Shown: positions 53,638 to 63,355, counted from the first letter of the stretch. The stretch: 64,000 nucleotides of DNA from CAIYTF01 sp963664845 (GCA_963664845.1 OY761615.1:5208001-5272000), one strand, 5' to 3'. Notes: generated from the letters alone by a model not told the origin. A program made the numbers and translations.

Positions 53638-53672
53638 TCGTTTTTCAATATTGAGAATCATGCGAGGAATTT

Positions 53673-53711
53673 ATTCTCAAATTAATAATCTGTGTTTATT
53701 AAAATAATAAC
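53673..53711. promoter_or_regulatory. paired 17-bp dyad operators upstream of the GH2 gene
   Basis: ATTCT-CAAATTA-ATAAT (53673-53689, weaker) and TTTAT-TAAAATA-ATAAC (53695-53711), 22 bases apart centre to centre. The second is centred about 80 bases upstream of the -24 element at 53783. Same form as the pairs at 49306 and 56331. Confidence 0.6.
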
Positions 53712-53781
53712 ATATTTTACCAAAAATATATATTTTGACTCAAAGAGAGGCGAACCACCCATAAATTCGTTTCATTGAGGC

Positions 53782-53796
53782 TGGCATTAAATTTGT
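53782..53796 (+). promoter_or_regulatory. sigma-54-type promoter of the GH2 gene
   Basis: TGGCATTAAATTTGT: the -24 block is TGGCAT, and GT stands at GG-N10-GC spacing. It lies about 55 bases before the GH2 ATG, with the dyad pair upstream at the same distance as in the symporter promoter. Confidence 0.6.
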
Positions 53797-53851
53797 TTTT
53801 ATTGTCTTGAATCAAATTTGATTTTCCCAAAAGTGTGTTCAGAGGTAAACT

Positions 53852-56194
53852 ATGCGACGTTTGAATAGATTAACAATCCTGTTGGTTTGTTATGTCTTGG
53901 TATCAATTTCACCGGCTCTTCTTCATGCTCAGGTGGCATCTCTCTCCGCCACTCTTTCCCTGAGCTCCGTTGATGGTGTATCCGTTCCTTTTCAGAATGG
54001 TATACCGCTTCCCTCATTTGAAAAACAAAAAAGAGCAATCATTGACCTGCAGGGTCAATGGAAAAAGCAGCGTTTCTCGGCTGATCATGCAATTTCACTT
54101 GCCAAGAGAGATGCCGTAGGATATCAAAACCTGATCAATGAGGCACAAAACCGCTATCTGGCAGATTTTGATGACAGCAGCTGGGAGGTAAAGACACTTC
54201 CTGCAGTAGAGAATAAGATGTACGCGTTTCCTACCGTTCCCGAATATTTTGAAAATGGTGTATGGTACAGGAGAAATTTTACCGTCGATTCCGATGTCAC
54301 GGGGAAATTTATTAAACTCATGTTTTATTCGGTTAATTATGTTGCTGATGTGTGGGTGAACGGTGTATATCTTGGTTACCATGAGGGTGGTTACACGCCG
54401 TTCGCGTTTGACGTCTCCAAGGCGATAAAACCAGGGGCGGTAAACACTATTGCCGTGCGGGTTGACAATCCTGCATGGGGGACACGAAACGATATTGTCC
54501 CGTTCATCAAAGCCGATTGGTTTAACTACGCCGGGATAATTCACGACGTTTATCTGGAAATAAGTGATCGTGTATCAGTTGTCAGAACCAATATTGTCCC
54601 GCAGAGCACCGATGGTACCATCCAAACCGGGATTATTCTAAGCAATAAAAACACCGTTGACAAAAGCGTAACTGTGTCAGCTGCCATATATAAAGCCAAT
54701 GTGACACCCGCAAACATAACCACAGAGTTGGCGGCGGATTTAATTGGTGAAGCCGCCGATGTTTCAGGCACCACACAAACCACCATTACCATTTCGAAAG
54801 ATTCAAGCCGGGTTTGGCAGCCAAAATTGAAGATAAACAGTCCCGTGTTGTGGTCGCCAAAGTACCCCAATTTGTATGTTATGAAAGTTACTGTTCAGGA
54901 GAACGGGACGATCCTTGATGAGTATTACACGCAATTTGGTATCCGGACGGTTAAAACGGTTGTTGATAAGGTTCAGTTAAATGGCAAGTCGGTTTTTTTG
55001 ACTGGGGTGGCACGTCATGAAGATCACCCAACGTATGGAAGAAGTATTCCGCTCAATATTATTTATGAGGATTTGCTGAAGGCCAAAGATTTAAATGCGA
55101 ATTATATAAGAACGGCGCACTATCCCAATCATCTTTATACGTATGAACTTGCTGACCGTATGGGTTTTGCCATCATGGAGGAAATCCCTGTATGGTGGTT
55201 CGATTCGACAATGTGCTGGATAATTCAGAACAGTGTTCGTCACATTCACGAACAAATGTTTCGTGAGATGGTTTTTAAGGATTACAACCGCCCATCCATA
55301 CTGTTTTGGAGTACGTGCAATGAATGCCTCGACGTTCCGAACCGGAAAACGTATATAGCCCGGGTTAAACAGGATCTCACTTTCAATTATGCTGATGGCA
55401 GACTGATAACAGAATCTGCCGCGGCGGACCGGCCCGGCCCCAACGATGATTCCCAAAGTGCAACTGATGTTTGCGGATGGACCATGTATTTTGGAATTTT
55501 CCATGGAGGGACCTGCTACGAGAGTACCAGATTATTCCTTGGCAATGCCAATCTGAACTTTTCGGAAAAGCCGATCATGGACACCGAATATGGGTACTGG
55601 TCCTATGAAAGCAACAACCAAAACGGGCAAAACGCGCAGGATACGGTGTTCACTAAAACATTTGCTGCGTTTACCTATCGCGCTTCTGTGCTGAAACCGG
55701 ATGGAAGTTACCGTGATGGGGGATATCTTGCGGGAATTACCTGGTGGGCACTTTTTGATTGGTATTCCGCACAGCATCCAACCGGATTTCAGTCAATGGG
55801 GTTGTATAAGATGTTGAGAGACTCGCTGAAAAAGGCAGGCAATTCCCTGAAAGCTGCCTATGCACCGTTTTATAATGTTGGTGGCGTAAGCAATGTTGAC
55901 GAAAAATTGAACGGTGGTAAACCTGATAATTATAAACTGTTACAGAATTATCCGAACCCGTTTAATCCGGAAACCAAAATTGAATATGTTCTTCCAAAGA
56001 ATGAGTATGTTTCACTGAAGATTTATAATGTAGTTGGTAAAGAAGTAGCCAAACTTTTGGGAGAGCAAAAGCAAGCCGGTACGTATGCGGCAGTTTTTGA
56101 TGCCGCCAAAATGAATTTAGCCAGCGGTATCTATTTCTACCGATTGACGGCAGGTGACTTTACTTCTTCCAGAAAGATGGTGTATCTGAAATAG
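53852..56194 (+). CDS. T9SS-exported GH2 family glycosidase
   Basis: 780 residues. The signal peptide ends near LLHAQ. A GH2 sugar-binding jelly roll (about 80-245; YRRNFTV, ADVWVNGVYLGYHEGGYTPF), an Ig-like domain (about 248-365) and a TIM barrel follow, with acid/base Glu491 in WSTCNE and nucleophile Glu579 in MDTEYGYW. The C-terminus has a T9SS sorting domain (NYPNPFNPETKIEY). It is a beta-galactosidase/beta-glucuronidase-type exo-enzyme; the exact sugar is open. GAGGT lies six bases before ATG. It is a single-gene unit with its own promoter and a strong terminator. Confidence 0.92.
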   Translation: MRRLNRLTILLVCYVLVSISPALLHAQVASLSATLSLSSVDGVSVPFQNGIPLPSFEKQKRAIIDLQGQWKKQRFSADHAISLAKRDAVGYQNLINEAQNRYLADFDDSSWEVKTLPAVENKMYAFPTVPEYFENGVWYRRNFTVDSDVTGKFIKLMFYSVNYVADVWVNGVYLGYHEGGYTPFAFDVSKAIKPGAVNTIAVRVDNPAWGTRNDIVPFIKADWFNYAGIIHDVYLEISDRVSVVRTNIVPQSTDGTIQTGIILSNKNTVDKSVTVSAAIYKANVTPANITTELAADLIGEAADVSGTTQTTITISKDSSRVWQPKLKINSPVLWSPKYPNLYVMKVTVQENGTILDEYYTQFGIRTVKTVVDKVQLNGKSVFLTGVARHEDHPTYGRSIPLNIIYEDLLKAKDLNANYIRTAHYPNHLYTYELADRMGFAIMEEIPVWWFDSTMCWIIQNSVRHIHEQMFREMVFKDYNRPSILFWSTCNECLDVPNRKTYIARVKQDLTFNYADGRLITESAAADRPGPNDDSQSATDVCGWTMYFGIFHGGTCYESTRLFLGNANLNFSEKPIMDTEYGYWSYESNNQNGQNAQDTVFTKTFAAFTYRASVLKPDGSYRDGGYLAGITWWALFDWYSAQHPTGFQSMGLYKMLRDSLKKAGNSLKAAYAPFYNVGGVSNVDEKLNGGKPDNYKLLQNYPNPFNPETKIEYVLPKNEYVSLKIYNVVGKEVAKLLGEQKQAGTYAAVFDAAKMNLASGIYFYRLTAGDFTSSRKMVYLK

Positions 56195-56259
56195 AGCTTA
56201 CAAACAATAAGAACAAAGAGAAGAATATATAAGCTGTATATGTCATTCTCAAAAAATGC

Positions 56260-56298
56260 AGCCTGATATATATTACTCAATATATCAGGCTTTTCTTT
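56260..56298 (+). terminator. strong intrinsic terminator after the GH2 gene
   Basis: AGCCTGATATAT (56260-56271) and ATATATCAGGCT (56280-56291) form a perfect 12-bp stem with an 8-base loop, followed by TTTCTTT. It is 65 bases after the GH2 stop and isolates that gene from the symporter unit. Confidence 0.9.
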
Positions 56299-56330
56299 AT
56301 GGAAACCGGAATGAAAACACCTGCTGAAGT

Positions 56331-56368
56331 GTTATCAAAATAATAACAAGGGTTATAAAATTAATAAC
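56331..56368. promoter_or_regulatory. paired 17-bp dyad operators upstream of the symporter gene
   Basis: GTTAT-CAAAATA-ATAAC (56331-56347) and GTTAT-AAAATTA-ATAAC (56352-56368), both with perfect 5-bp arms, 21 bases apart centre to centre, so on the same helix face. The second is centred about 82 bases upstream of the -24 element. This is the best copy of the motif in the window. Confidence 0.7.
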
Positions 56369-56440
56369 AAAAACGGCAGGTTTATGCTGTTTTAATGTTT
56401 AGAAAGGTATCCATAAAGCAGGTAATGGCTGATTAATAAG

Positions 56441-56455
56441 TGGCACTATTTATGT
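56441..56455 (+). promoter_or_regulatory. sigma-54-type promoter of the symporter unit
   Basis: TGGCACTATTTATGT carries a perfect -24 block (TGGCAC) and GT at the -12 position with correct spacing. It lies 38 bases before the TTG start of the symporter gene and just downstream of the dyad pair. Confidence 0.6.
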
Positions 56456-56492
56456 ATGGTTATTGAATACCAAAATACCGGAATGAAATATT

Positions 56493-58118
56493 TTGATCAC
56501 TGTGTTTACATCTATTGATTCATTTGTCCTGCTTGTATATCTGATCGCGGTTCTCAGTCTCGGCTTCTATTACCCAAGCCGGAAAGTTGAGACGTATTCG
56601 GATTTTTTCCTGGCTGGACGGAGTTATGGATGGTTGGCAATTGGCATTTCAATCTTTGCCACGAATATCTCAAGCGAACATTTCGTAGGTCTTGCGGGTG
56701 CAGGATCAGTGAGGGGCTTTGCTGTCGGGCAATTCGAACTGATGGCCATATTTACCCTGATATTCCTGGGATGGGTGTTAACACCGTTATTTTATAAATC
56801 CGGTGTATACACAATGCCTGAGTTTCTGGCGTTAAGGTTCGACTCGACTATTCGAAAATTTGTGGCCGGTTTATCCATCATCATTTATATATTCACCAAA
56901 ATCCTGGTATCCCTGTTTGCAGGGGGATTGCTGTTCAACAGGATATTCGGATTGGATATTTATTCCTCCTCCATAATCATTGTTTTAATTACCGGATTAT
57001 ATTGTGTTACGGGCGGTGCTGTTGCCGTCATGAGAACACAGGTTTTTCAGGGAATTGTTCTTATTCTGGGAGCAGTTATCCTTACCGGTCTCGGTCTGCA
57101 TGCAGTGGGCGGGTATTCGGGTCTTAAGGCAAAACTACCGGCCGACTTTTTTTCTATATTTAAAGCATCTTCCGACCCCGATTATCCATGGACGGGAATA
57201 GTTTTTGGCGCTCCCATAATGGCATTTTGGTATTGGTGTACCGACCAATATATCGTTCAGCGCCTGCTAAGCGCGAAATCGGTTGATGACTCACGTAAAG
57301 GTGCACTTGCCGCCGCAGCATTAAAAATCCTTCCTATATTTATTCTCGTATTACCTGGTCTTGTTGCTGCCGTTCTTTATCCGGAGATTACCGGTGATGG
57401 AGCGTATTCTGCGCTTATTTCTGGAAGCCTGCTTCCGGTGGGACTTAAAGGAATAGTGGTAGCCGGATTATTGGCCGCAATAATGTCCTCACTGGCGGGT
57501 GCATTCAACAGCACAGCGGTGCTCTTCACCAATGATTTTTATAAAGTTAAACATCCGGACGCAAATGAGCGCAAGCTGGTATTGGTCGGGCGGCTTTCAA
57601 CTACGGCAGTTGTAGTTGTTGCAATAATAATTGTACCATTGGTTAAACTGATAAGTTCTCAGGTCTATCTGTTTTTGCAGGGAATACAGGCGTTTTTCAG
57701 CCCGCCAATCGCTGCAGTATTCCTCTTCTTGTTATTCTCCAAAAAAATTACTTCACGTACAGCCATTGTTACCCTCATTATTGGTGAGTCTATCGGATTT
57801 ACCCGGATCATGATTGAAATAGCGAACAATCTTGGGGTACAGTTGCACCCGGTTCTGCTTTCTATTTTATCTGTTAATTTTCTTCATTTTGCAATTCTTT
57901 TATTCAGTGTATGTATTGGAATAATTCTGTTGCTTAATACGCGAACACAGGAAAGCAAGAGCAAAACAACAATTCTGCCATATTCACTCGCGGAACTTGG
58001 TGCTGAACTGAAGACAAATATGGTGCAGTTTAAAGCGTTTACAAAAATTAAGGTTAACCTCATTGTTTCGGCCTTGATTGTGATAATTATAATTGGCTTA
58101 TGGAGCCTATGGCACTGA
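56493..58118 (+). CDS. SSS-family sodium/sugar symporter
   Basis: 541-residue, about 14-helix transporter of the SGLT type. Recognisable parts: DFFLAGRSYGWLAIGISIFATNISSEHFVGLAG at the N-terminus (split sodium site and sugar-binding helix), CTDQYIVQRLLSAKS, and GLLAAIMSSLAGAFNSTAVLFTNDFY with the sodium-binding serines. It should bring a mono- or disaccharide made by the local hydrolases across the inner membrane. The start is TTG 56493. It is followed after 97 bases by the binding-module gene, probably in one unit. Confidence 0.93.
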   Translation: MITVFTSIDSFVLLVYLIAVLSLGFYYPSRKVETYSDFFLAGRSYGWLAIGISIFATNISSEHFVGLAGAGSVRGFAVGQFELMAIFTLIFLGWVLTPLFYKSGVYTMPEFLALRFDSTIRKFVAGLSIIIYIFTKILVSLFAGGLLFNRIFGLDIYSSSIIIVLITGLYCVTGGAVAVMRTQVFQGIVLILGAVILTGLGLHAVGGYSGLKAKLPADFFSIFKASSDPDYPWTGIVFGAPIMAFWYWCTDQYIVQRLLSAKSVDDSRKGALAAAALKILPIFILVLPGLVAAVLYPEITGDGAYSALISGSLLPVGLKGIVVAGLLAAIMSSLAGAFNSTAVLFTNDFYKVKHPDANERKLVLVGRLSTTAVVVVAIIIVPLVKLISSQVYLFLQGIQAFFSPPIAAVFLFLLFSKKITSRTAIVTLIIGESIGFTRIMIEIANNLGVQLHPVLLSILSVNFLHFAILLFSVCIGIILLLNTRTQESKSKTTILPYSLAELGAELKTNMVQFKAFTKIKVNLIVSALIVIIIIGLWSLWH

Positions 58119-58215
58119 AATCTATTATTTCTTTCTTAATTAACAAACTGGAGTTCGGACATAACATGAAGGACGGATTTCCAAATCATTATTCATCTAA
58201 TAAGTGAGGCAGGTT

Positions 58216-60612
58216 ATGAGTAAGTTCAACTTTCTACTACTTCTTCTTATAAGCATTATTCCAATGGAGCTTGTAAGCGGAAGTATAGGCACTCTGAATA
58301 ACGGCGTCCGGAGCACCAATAATCTCAATGGTTCTTCCCCGACAGCTGTTATCTTTACCGGAGTGGATTACGGTCCAAATTTATCGGCATGGTCCTGGGG
58401 CGATGCTGCTCTTAGTGTAGCAGCGGGTCAAGGGCTCACCGCTAATAAAAATGCCATGAAATGGGTCATGGGCGATCAATGGGGCAGCGGTTGGTGCGGC
58501 ATTGGCGTCACGGCAGACCCTACATTTAATTTAGGCAGTGTCTGGCAAACAGACAGCGTGCATTTAACCATGAAAGTCGAAGCGGGAATCGATACACTCC
58601 GGCTTCAGCCTGAAGGCGGCGGCGGCAAAGTGGGTATTTTATTTAAACCTATTGACGACGGTGCATGGCATACCTATTCATTCGCATTGCGCGATATGGT
58701 ACCTCAGGATGCAACAATTGGTTTCGATTCTTCAGCAGTTAACGTTTGGGGTATTATGTCCCAGGCTAATTCAACCAACGAAGTTGGTAAGGTTGTCTTG
58801 ATTGCCGAATGGTGGACCGGACACCCGGTAATTGCATTCCCATCCATTCTGTTTGACGGAAAGAACATCCCCGGAACTGTTTCTGCAAGCGGTTGGGGCG
58901 GTTCATCAATTGAAAATGTTGTCGGTGCCGGAACCACAGCAAAACAAAACGCTCTGAAATGGACCCAAGGCAATGCGTGGGGCAATGGTTGGACGGGAGT
59001 TTCAATGGCTAGTGATCCCGTTCTTGATCTTGCCGGCGCATGGGCAGTTGACAGTGTTAAATTCAAATTGAAATGCGAAAGCGGTGTTAAACCATTGCGC
59101 ATTCAGTTTGAAGACGGTACTGCGAAAATGGGATTAGTATTTACTCCTACAGATGACGATGCTTGGCATAGCTATGTTATCGCTCTGAAGGATCTAACTC
59201 CACAAGATGGGACCAGCGGTTTTGATGCAAGTAAGGTTAAAGTTGTTGGCTTGATGGCCGAAGGAAATTCTACCGCAGGCAAAGTTATATATATCACCGA
59301 ATGGATTACCGGTAATCCCAGCTTTGATGTTATTAATCCTGATGCACCTACCGGAATTCAGGTTGTCCCAGGCAATTATGCCAATATCATCACCTGGAAC
59401 GATGTTCCAAATGAAGCAAACGAAAAATATGATGTGTATTATGCAGATCATCCGATAACGGATCTTTCCAATGTGGAAGTGGTAAAACTTGGTATTACAG
59501 AAAACAATCAGATGGCAACACATCTTTTGCGTGCACCGGGAACTGATCAGTCAGTAACCTATTACTACGCGATTGTTTGTACCGATAAAGCCGGAAACGT
59601 TTCCAATATCGGAACTGCCGGCGGATCAACAACAAACACCGCCAAAGGAATAGTGACGATATCTACAACGGTTCCAACCAGTTTCACCGCAGATGGTGAT
59701 CTTTCCGAATGGTCCGGGATTACCCCAATTCAGGTTGCTATCTCAAATGGTACCGGGTTCCTTGTAACCAATCAGGTGATCAGCAACGATGCTGACTGCT
59801 CAGCAAAAGCTTATGTAGCGATTGATAAAACTAACTTATACGTTGCATTTGACGTTACAGATGACATCGTCAGTTTTAATCCAAGTTTGTCTACCTATCT
59901 TAACGATTGCGCAGACCTCTTTCTGGGATTCTATAACTGGCACGGGGTATCTCACGTCAGTTTGAAACGTGGTGCACAACCTGATTATCATTTCAGATTC
60001 GCAAAAGATCGTTTGCTTATTGATGGTGGTGCTGACAGTATTCTTGTCCCCGGTGCCAATTATTTTTGGGGTGAGAAATTTGTTGGTGGTTATACCATCG
60101 AAGCAAAGATCCCACTCGCAAATTTGGCAGCTCGCAGCAAAGACACTCTGTTTACTCCAGCAGCAGGTATGCGTCTTCCGATGGATATCATCATTAACGA
60201 TGCAGATGCAACCGGCCAGCGCGAAGGAATTTTAACCTGGTCACCTTTCAGTGAAGATCATTCGTATGAAGATGTTTCCCGTTGGTTATACAACTGGATT
60301 GGCAACAAATGGAATCCAGATGCAGTTACTCCGGAAACAAAAGCCGGTTTGACGTACAATTTGGCTCAGAACTATCCAAATCCGTTCAATCCTACTACAA
60401 AAATAAGGTTCACCCTTGAAAAAGCAGATAATGTTTCCCTTAAAGTATTTGATGTACTTGGAAGAGAAGTAGCAACTTTATTCAATGGCATGAAACCCGC
60501 AGGAAACCACACCATATCATTTGATGCCAGCAGCCTGGCAAGCGGACTTTATCTCTATCGTATAGAGAGCGGTTCATTTATTTCAGTTAAAAAAATGATG
60601 TTAGTGCGATAA
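58216..60612 (+). CDS. T9SS-exported protein with tandem carbohydrate-binding modules
   Basis: 798 residues, signal peptide, no catalytic domain seen. Two tandem modules of about 150 residues (about 40-205 and 210-375) share the pattern NA.KW..G..WG.GW.G......P...L, DSV...., DD.AWH.Y..AL.D and GKV..I.EW.TG.P; they resemble beta-jelly-roll carbohydrate-binding domains. Then comes a fibronectin-III domain (about 380-470), a CBM9/DOMON-like domain (about 490-700; VAIDKTNLYVAFDVTDD, ADLFLGFY), and a T9SS sorting domain (NYPNPFNPTTKIRF). Probably a surface glycan-binding protein taking the place of SusD/SusE. AGGCAGG precedes ATG 58216. Confidence 0.82.
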   Translation: MSKFNFLLLLLISIIPMELVSGSIGTLNNGVRSTNNLNGSSPTAVIFTGVDYGPNLSAWSWGDAALSVAAGQGLTANKNAMKWVMGDQWGSGWCGIGVTADPTFNLGSVWQTDSVHLTMKVEAGIDTLRLQPEGGGGKVGILFKPIDDGAWHTYSFALRDMVPQDATIGFDSSAVNVWGIMSQANSTNEVGKVVLIAEWWTGHPVIAFPSILFDGKNIPGTVSASGWGGSSIENVVGAGTTAKQNALKWTQGNAWGNGWTGVSMASDPVLDLAGAWAVDSVKFKLKCESGVKPLRIQFEDGTAKMGLVFTPTDDDAWHSYVIALKDLTPQDGTSGFDASKVKVVGLMAEGNSTAGKVIYITEWITGNPSFDVINPDAPTGIQVVPGNYANIITWNDVPNEANEKYDVYYADHPITDLSNVEVVKLGITENNQMATHLLRAPGTDQSVTYYYAIVCTDKAGNVSNIGTAGGSTTNTAKGIVTISTTVPTSFTADGDLSEWSGITPIQVAISNGTGFLVTNQVISNDADCSAKAYVAIDKTNLYVAFDVTDDIVSFNPSLSTYLNDCADLFLGFYNWHGVSHVSLKRGAQPDYHFRFAKDRLLIDGGADSILVPGANYFWGEKFVGGYTIEAKIPLANLAARSKDTLFTPAAGMRLPMDIIINDADATGQREGILTWSPFSEDHSYEDVSRWLYNWIGNKWNPDAVTPETKAGLTYNLAQNYPNPFNPTTKIRFTLEKADNVSLKVFDVLGREVATLFNGMKPAGNHTISFDASSLASGLYLYRIESGSFISVKKMMLVR

Positions 60613-60621
60613 TAATTTCAG

Positions 60622-60655
60622 CACCCGGCATCCAAGAGGATGCCGGGTGGTTTTT
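60622..60655 (+). terminator. intrinsic terminator between binding-module gene and receptor gene
   Basis: CACCCGGCATCC (60622-60633) pairs perfectly with GGATGCCGGGTG (60638-60649) around AAGA, followed by a G-free run of five T from 60651. The strong 12-bp stem sits only 10 bases after the stop. It may attenuate rather than fully stop transcription, since the receptor gene starts 20 bases later with no evident promoter. Confidence 0.85.
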
Positions 60656-60673
60656 CTGATTAAACACAAAGTA

Positions 60674-63355
60674 ATGGACATGTTTTCAAAGAATACACAT
60701 CAGACGAATAAGCTTTCCCAAATGTTATTTTTTCTGATTCTCCTAAGCTCATCTGCATTCCTGTATGCGGGGCAGACGGGAAAAATTGTTGGGAAGATTA
60801 CAGATTCCGAAACAAAAGAAGCCATTGTTGGTGCGAGCGTAGTTATCGAGGGCACCTATTTGGGTGCGGCCGCCGATATTAATGGCAATTATATTATTGC
60901 CAACGTACCCCCGGGAGAATATCGGCTTATAGTCAGTTGTGTTGGCTACATGAAGACAACTGTCAGCAAGGTTATGATTAAAATTGATCTGACAACAACC
61001 ATTAATGTTGCCATGACGATGCAGAAAGTGAATCTGACCAAAGAGGTTTTTGTTACTGCAGAACGGCCATTGGTACAGAAAGATTTAACATCAACCAGTG
61101 CAATTGTGACTTCCAGTGACATCAAAATGATGCCGGTTGAAAGTGTCGGCCAATTGGTAAATCTTCAGGCCGGTGTTGTTAACGGGCATTTTCGCGGTGG
61201 ACGTTCCGGCGAAGTTGCCTATTTGGTTGATGGTATTCCGGTGACCGATGTATTCAACGGAGGCAGCGGACTTCAGGTTGAACCCTCAAGTATCAGGCAA
61301 ATGGAAGTTATCAGCGGAACCTTCAATGCCGAATACGGACAGGCGATGTCAGGTGTTGTTAACACCGTAACACAGGACGGCAGTAATAAGTTTGAAGTGA
61401 ATGCTAATGCATATGTTGGCAATAAGTTTACTACGCACTCAGATATTTTTCAGAATCTTGCCAAACTCAACCGAATTGAATCACGTGATTTTCAGATTGG
61501 GATTTCCGGACCAACCGGCCTTTCCGGATTAACCTTCTTTACCACAGGGAGGTATTTTAAGGATGACGGTTACCTGTATGGCAAAAGAGTTTATAATATT
61601 AAGGACACCGCACACTTCTATAAAGATGGCCCGGTTATTCCCACCGGCGATGGGTCCTTTGTTTCAATGAATCCCGAATGGCACAACTCCTTTAACGGAA
61701 AGTTAACCTACAGCCTGCCGGGAGTAAAAATATCATACAGCTTCTTCTGGAATGACAATCACAACAGATATTACGATCATTATTTTTCATGGACCCCTGA
61801 TGGAATAATGAACCATTATCAGAAGAACACGGTTCACTATCTTCAACTGACTCATATACCCACTGCTTCGACCATCCAGTCTTTAAAAGTATCATATAAT
61901 ATTTATGATTTCCGCGGCTTTTTGTATGATGATATGTATGATGCCAATTATATCGATCCCCAAAAAGGAATCCCCACATCTGGTTATACGTTCCGACAGG
62001 GTGGCAACGACGGAGGACGTTATTACCGTACGACCACTACACTCCTGGGACAATACAGCTTTTCGTCACAGCTTAACAGTCATCATAAAATTGGATTGGG
62101 AGCCGAGGCTAAGCTTCATACTATATTCAATCACAGTCTCAATATTGTAAGCCAGCGGGATGAAAAATTTGTTTTGGGATATCCGGCAGAAGGTGCAATA
62201 ATCGCCGATAAAGGAAGTAATATAATCTATACAAAGTATCCGGTCGAAGGATCAGCATATATTCAGGATAAAATAGAATATGATATCATGATCATCAATG
62301 CCGGGCTCCGGTTTGATTATTTTGATCCACATGCTTCACTGCCTGCAGATTTGAGGAATCCCACCAAAAACACTGACTTTCCTATGGCCAACGTTTTTAA
62401 TAAAGCAACCGCTAAAACCCAAATCAGCCCGCGCCTGGGTGCTTCATTTCCAATAACGGATCAGGGTATCATTCGTTTTTCGTATGGTCACTTTTTCCAG
62501 ATCCCCAGTTTTGAGAGGTTATATACAAATCCTGGATATATTGTATTACCGGGAGGCTCCCTCAGTTCAGTATTGGGAAATCCGGATCTGAAGGCACAAA
62601 AAACGGTTATGTATGAAATAGGCTTGCAACAGGTATTGTTTAATTCTCTCACGCTGAATCTGTCGTTTTACTCACGTGATATAAGAAATCTTCTCGGAAT
62701 GGAGATTATTAATACCTATGAAGGATTCAAATATGCACGATTTATTAATCGCGATTATGGAAATGTAAGAGGAATTATTCTGACCGTGGAAAAACGGCTG
62801 TCAGACTTTTTCAGTGCAAAAGTAGACTATACCTATCAGATTGCCGAAGGCAATGCCTCAGATCCATATTCTGTATATAATAACAACCAGACCAACCCCC
62901 CGGTCGAAGAAAGCAAGCAGGTTGTGCCACTCGACTGGGATCAACGACACACTTTAAATATTTCCATGAACGTTGGGCGGCAGGATGATTGGAATGTTGG
63001 ACTGATATTCCAATATGGTTCAGGCTTCCCGTATACAGAAGATTCAAAAGTTTCACAGGGTGTACGATTCGAAAATGGCGGAATAAAACCTTCAACGTTT
63101 AACGTCGATCTGCGGGCGGATAAAAAGTTTGACATCTATGGATACACGGTGAACGCATTTGTCCTGGTATATAATATACTGGATATTAAAAACGAATATG
63201 GGGTATATGCAACTACCGGCAGAGCGAATGTTGATCTTAATACAAAATATGCAGGTACGATCAACGGACTCAATACTATCGAACAGTATATTAACAATCC
63301 TTCAATGTACTCCGGCCCGAGAGACATCCGCCTCGGTTTCGGAATAGCGTTTTAG
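60674..63355 (+). CDS. TonB-dependent receptor with CarboxypepD-like N-domain
   Basis: About 893 residues. Signal peptide (LFFLILLSSSAFLYAG), a CarboxypepD_reg-like domain (about 35-115; GKITDSETKEAIVGASV, ANVPPGEYRLIV), a plug (about 120-240; VAYLVDGIPVTDVF, VEVISG-like MEVISGTFNAEYGQAMSGVVN) and a 22-strand-type barrel ending GFGIAF. The layout is SusC-like, but no SusD gene follows. It should import oligosaccharides made by the surface hydrolases. ATG 60674 lies beyond the terminator hairpin; an earlier in-frame start at 60647 would fall inside that hairpin and lacks a signal-peptide fit. Confidence 0.9.
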   Translation: MDMFSKNTHQTNKLSQMLFFLILLSSSAFLYAGQTGKIVGKITDSETKEAIVGASVVIEGTYLGAAADINGNYIIANVPPGEYRLIVSCVGYMKTTVSKVMIKIDLTTTINVAMTMQKVNLTKEVFVTAERPLVQKDLTSTSAIVTSSDIKMMPVESVGQLVNLQAGVVNGHFRGGRSGEVAYLVDGIPVTDVFNGGSGLQVEPSSIRQMEVISGTFNAEYGQAMSGVVNTVTQDGSNKFEVNANAYVGNKFTTHSDIFQNLAKLNRIESRDFQIGISGPTGLSGLTFFTTGRYFKDDGYLYGKRVYNIKDTAHFYKDGPVIPTGDGSFVSMNPEWHNSFNGKLTYSLPGVKISYSFFWNDNHNRYYDHYFSWTPDGIMNHYQKNTVHYLQLTHIPTASTIQSLKVSYNIYDFRGFLYDDMYDANYIDPQKGIPTSGYTFRQGGNDGGRYYRTTTTLLGQYSFSSQLNSHHKIGLGAEAKLHTIFNHSLNIVSQRDEKFVLGYPAEGAIIADKGSNIIYTKYPVEGSAYIQDKIEYDIMIINAGLRFDYFDPHASLPADLRNPTKNTDFPMANVFNKATAKTQISPRLGASFPITDQGIIRFSYGHFFQIPSFERLYTNPGYIVLPGGSLSSVLGNPDLKAQKTVMYEIGLQQVLFNSLTLNLSFYSRDIRNLLGMEIINTYEGFKYARFINRDYGNVRGIILTVEKRLSDFFSAKVDYTYQIAEGNASDPYSVYNNNQTNPPVEESKQVVPLDWDQRHTLNISMNVGRQDDWNVGLIFQYGSGFPYTEDSKVSQGVRFENGGIKPSTFNVDLRADKKFDIYGYTVNAFVLVYNILDIKNEYGVYATTGRANVDLNTKYAGTINGLNTIEQYINNPSMYSGPRDIRLGFGIAF

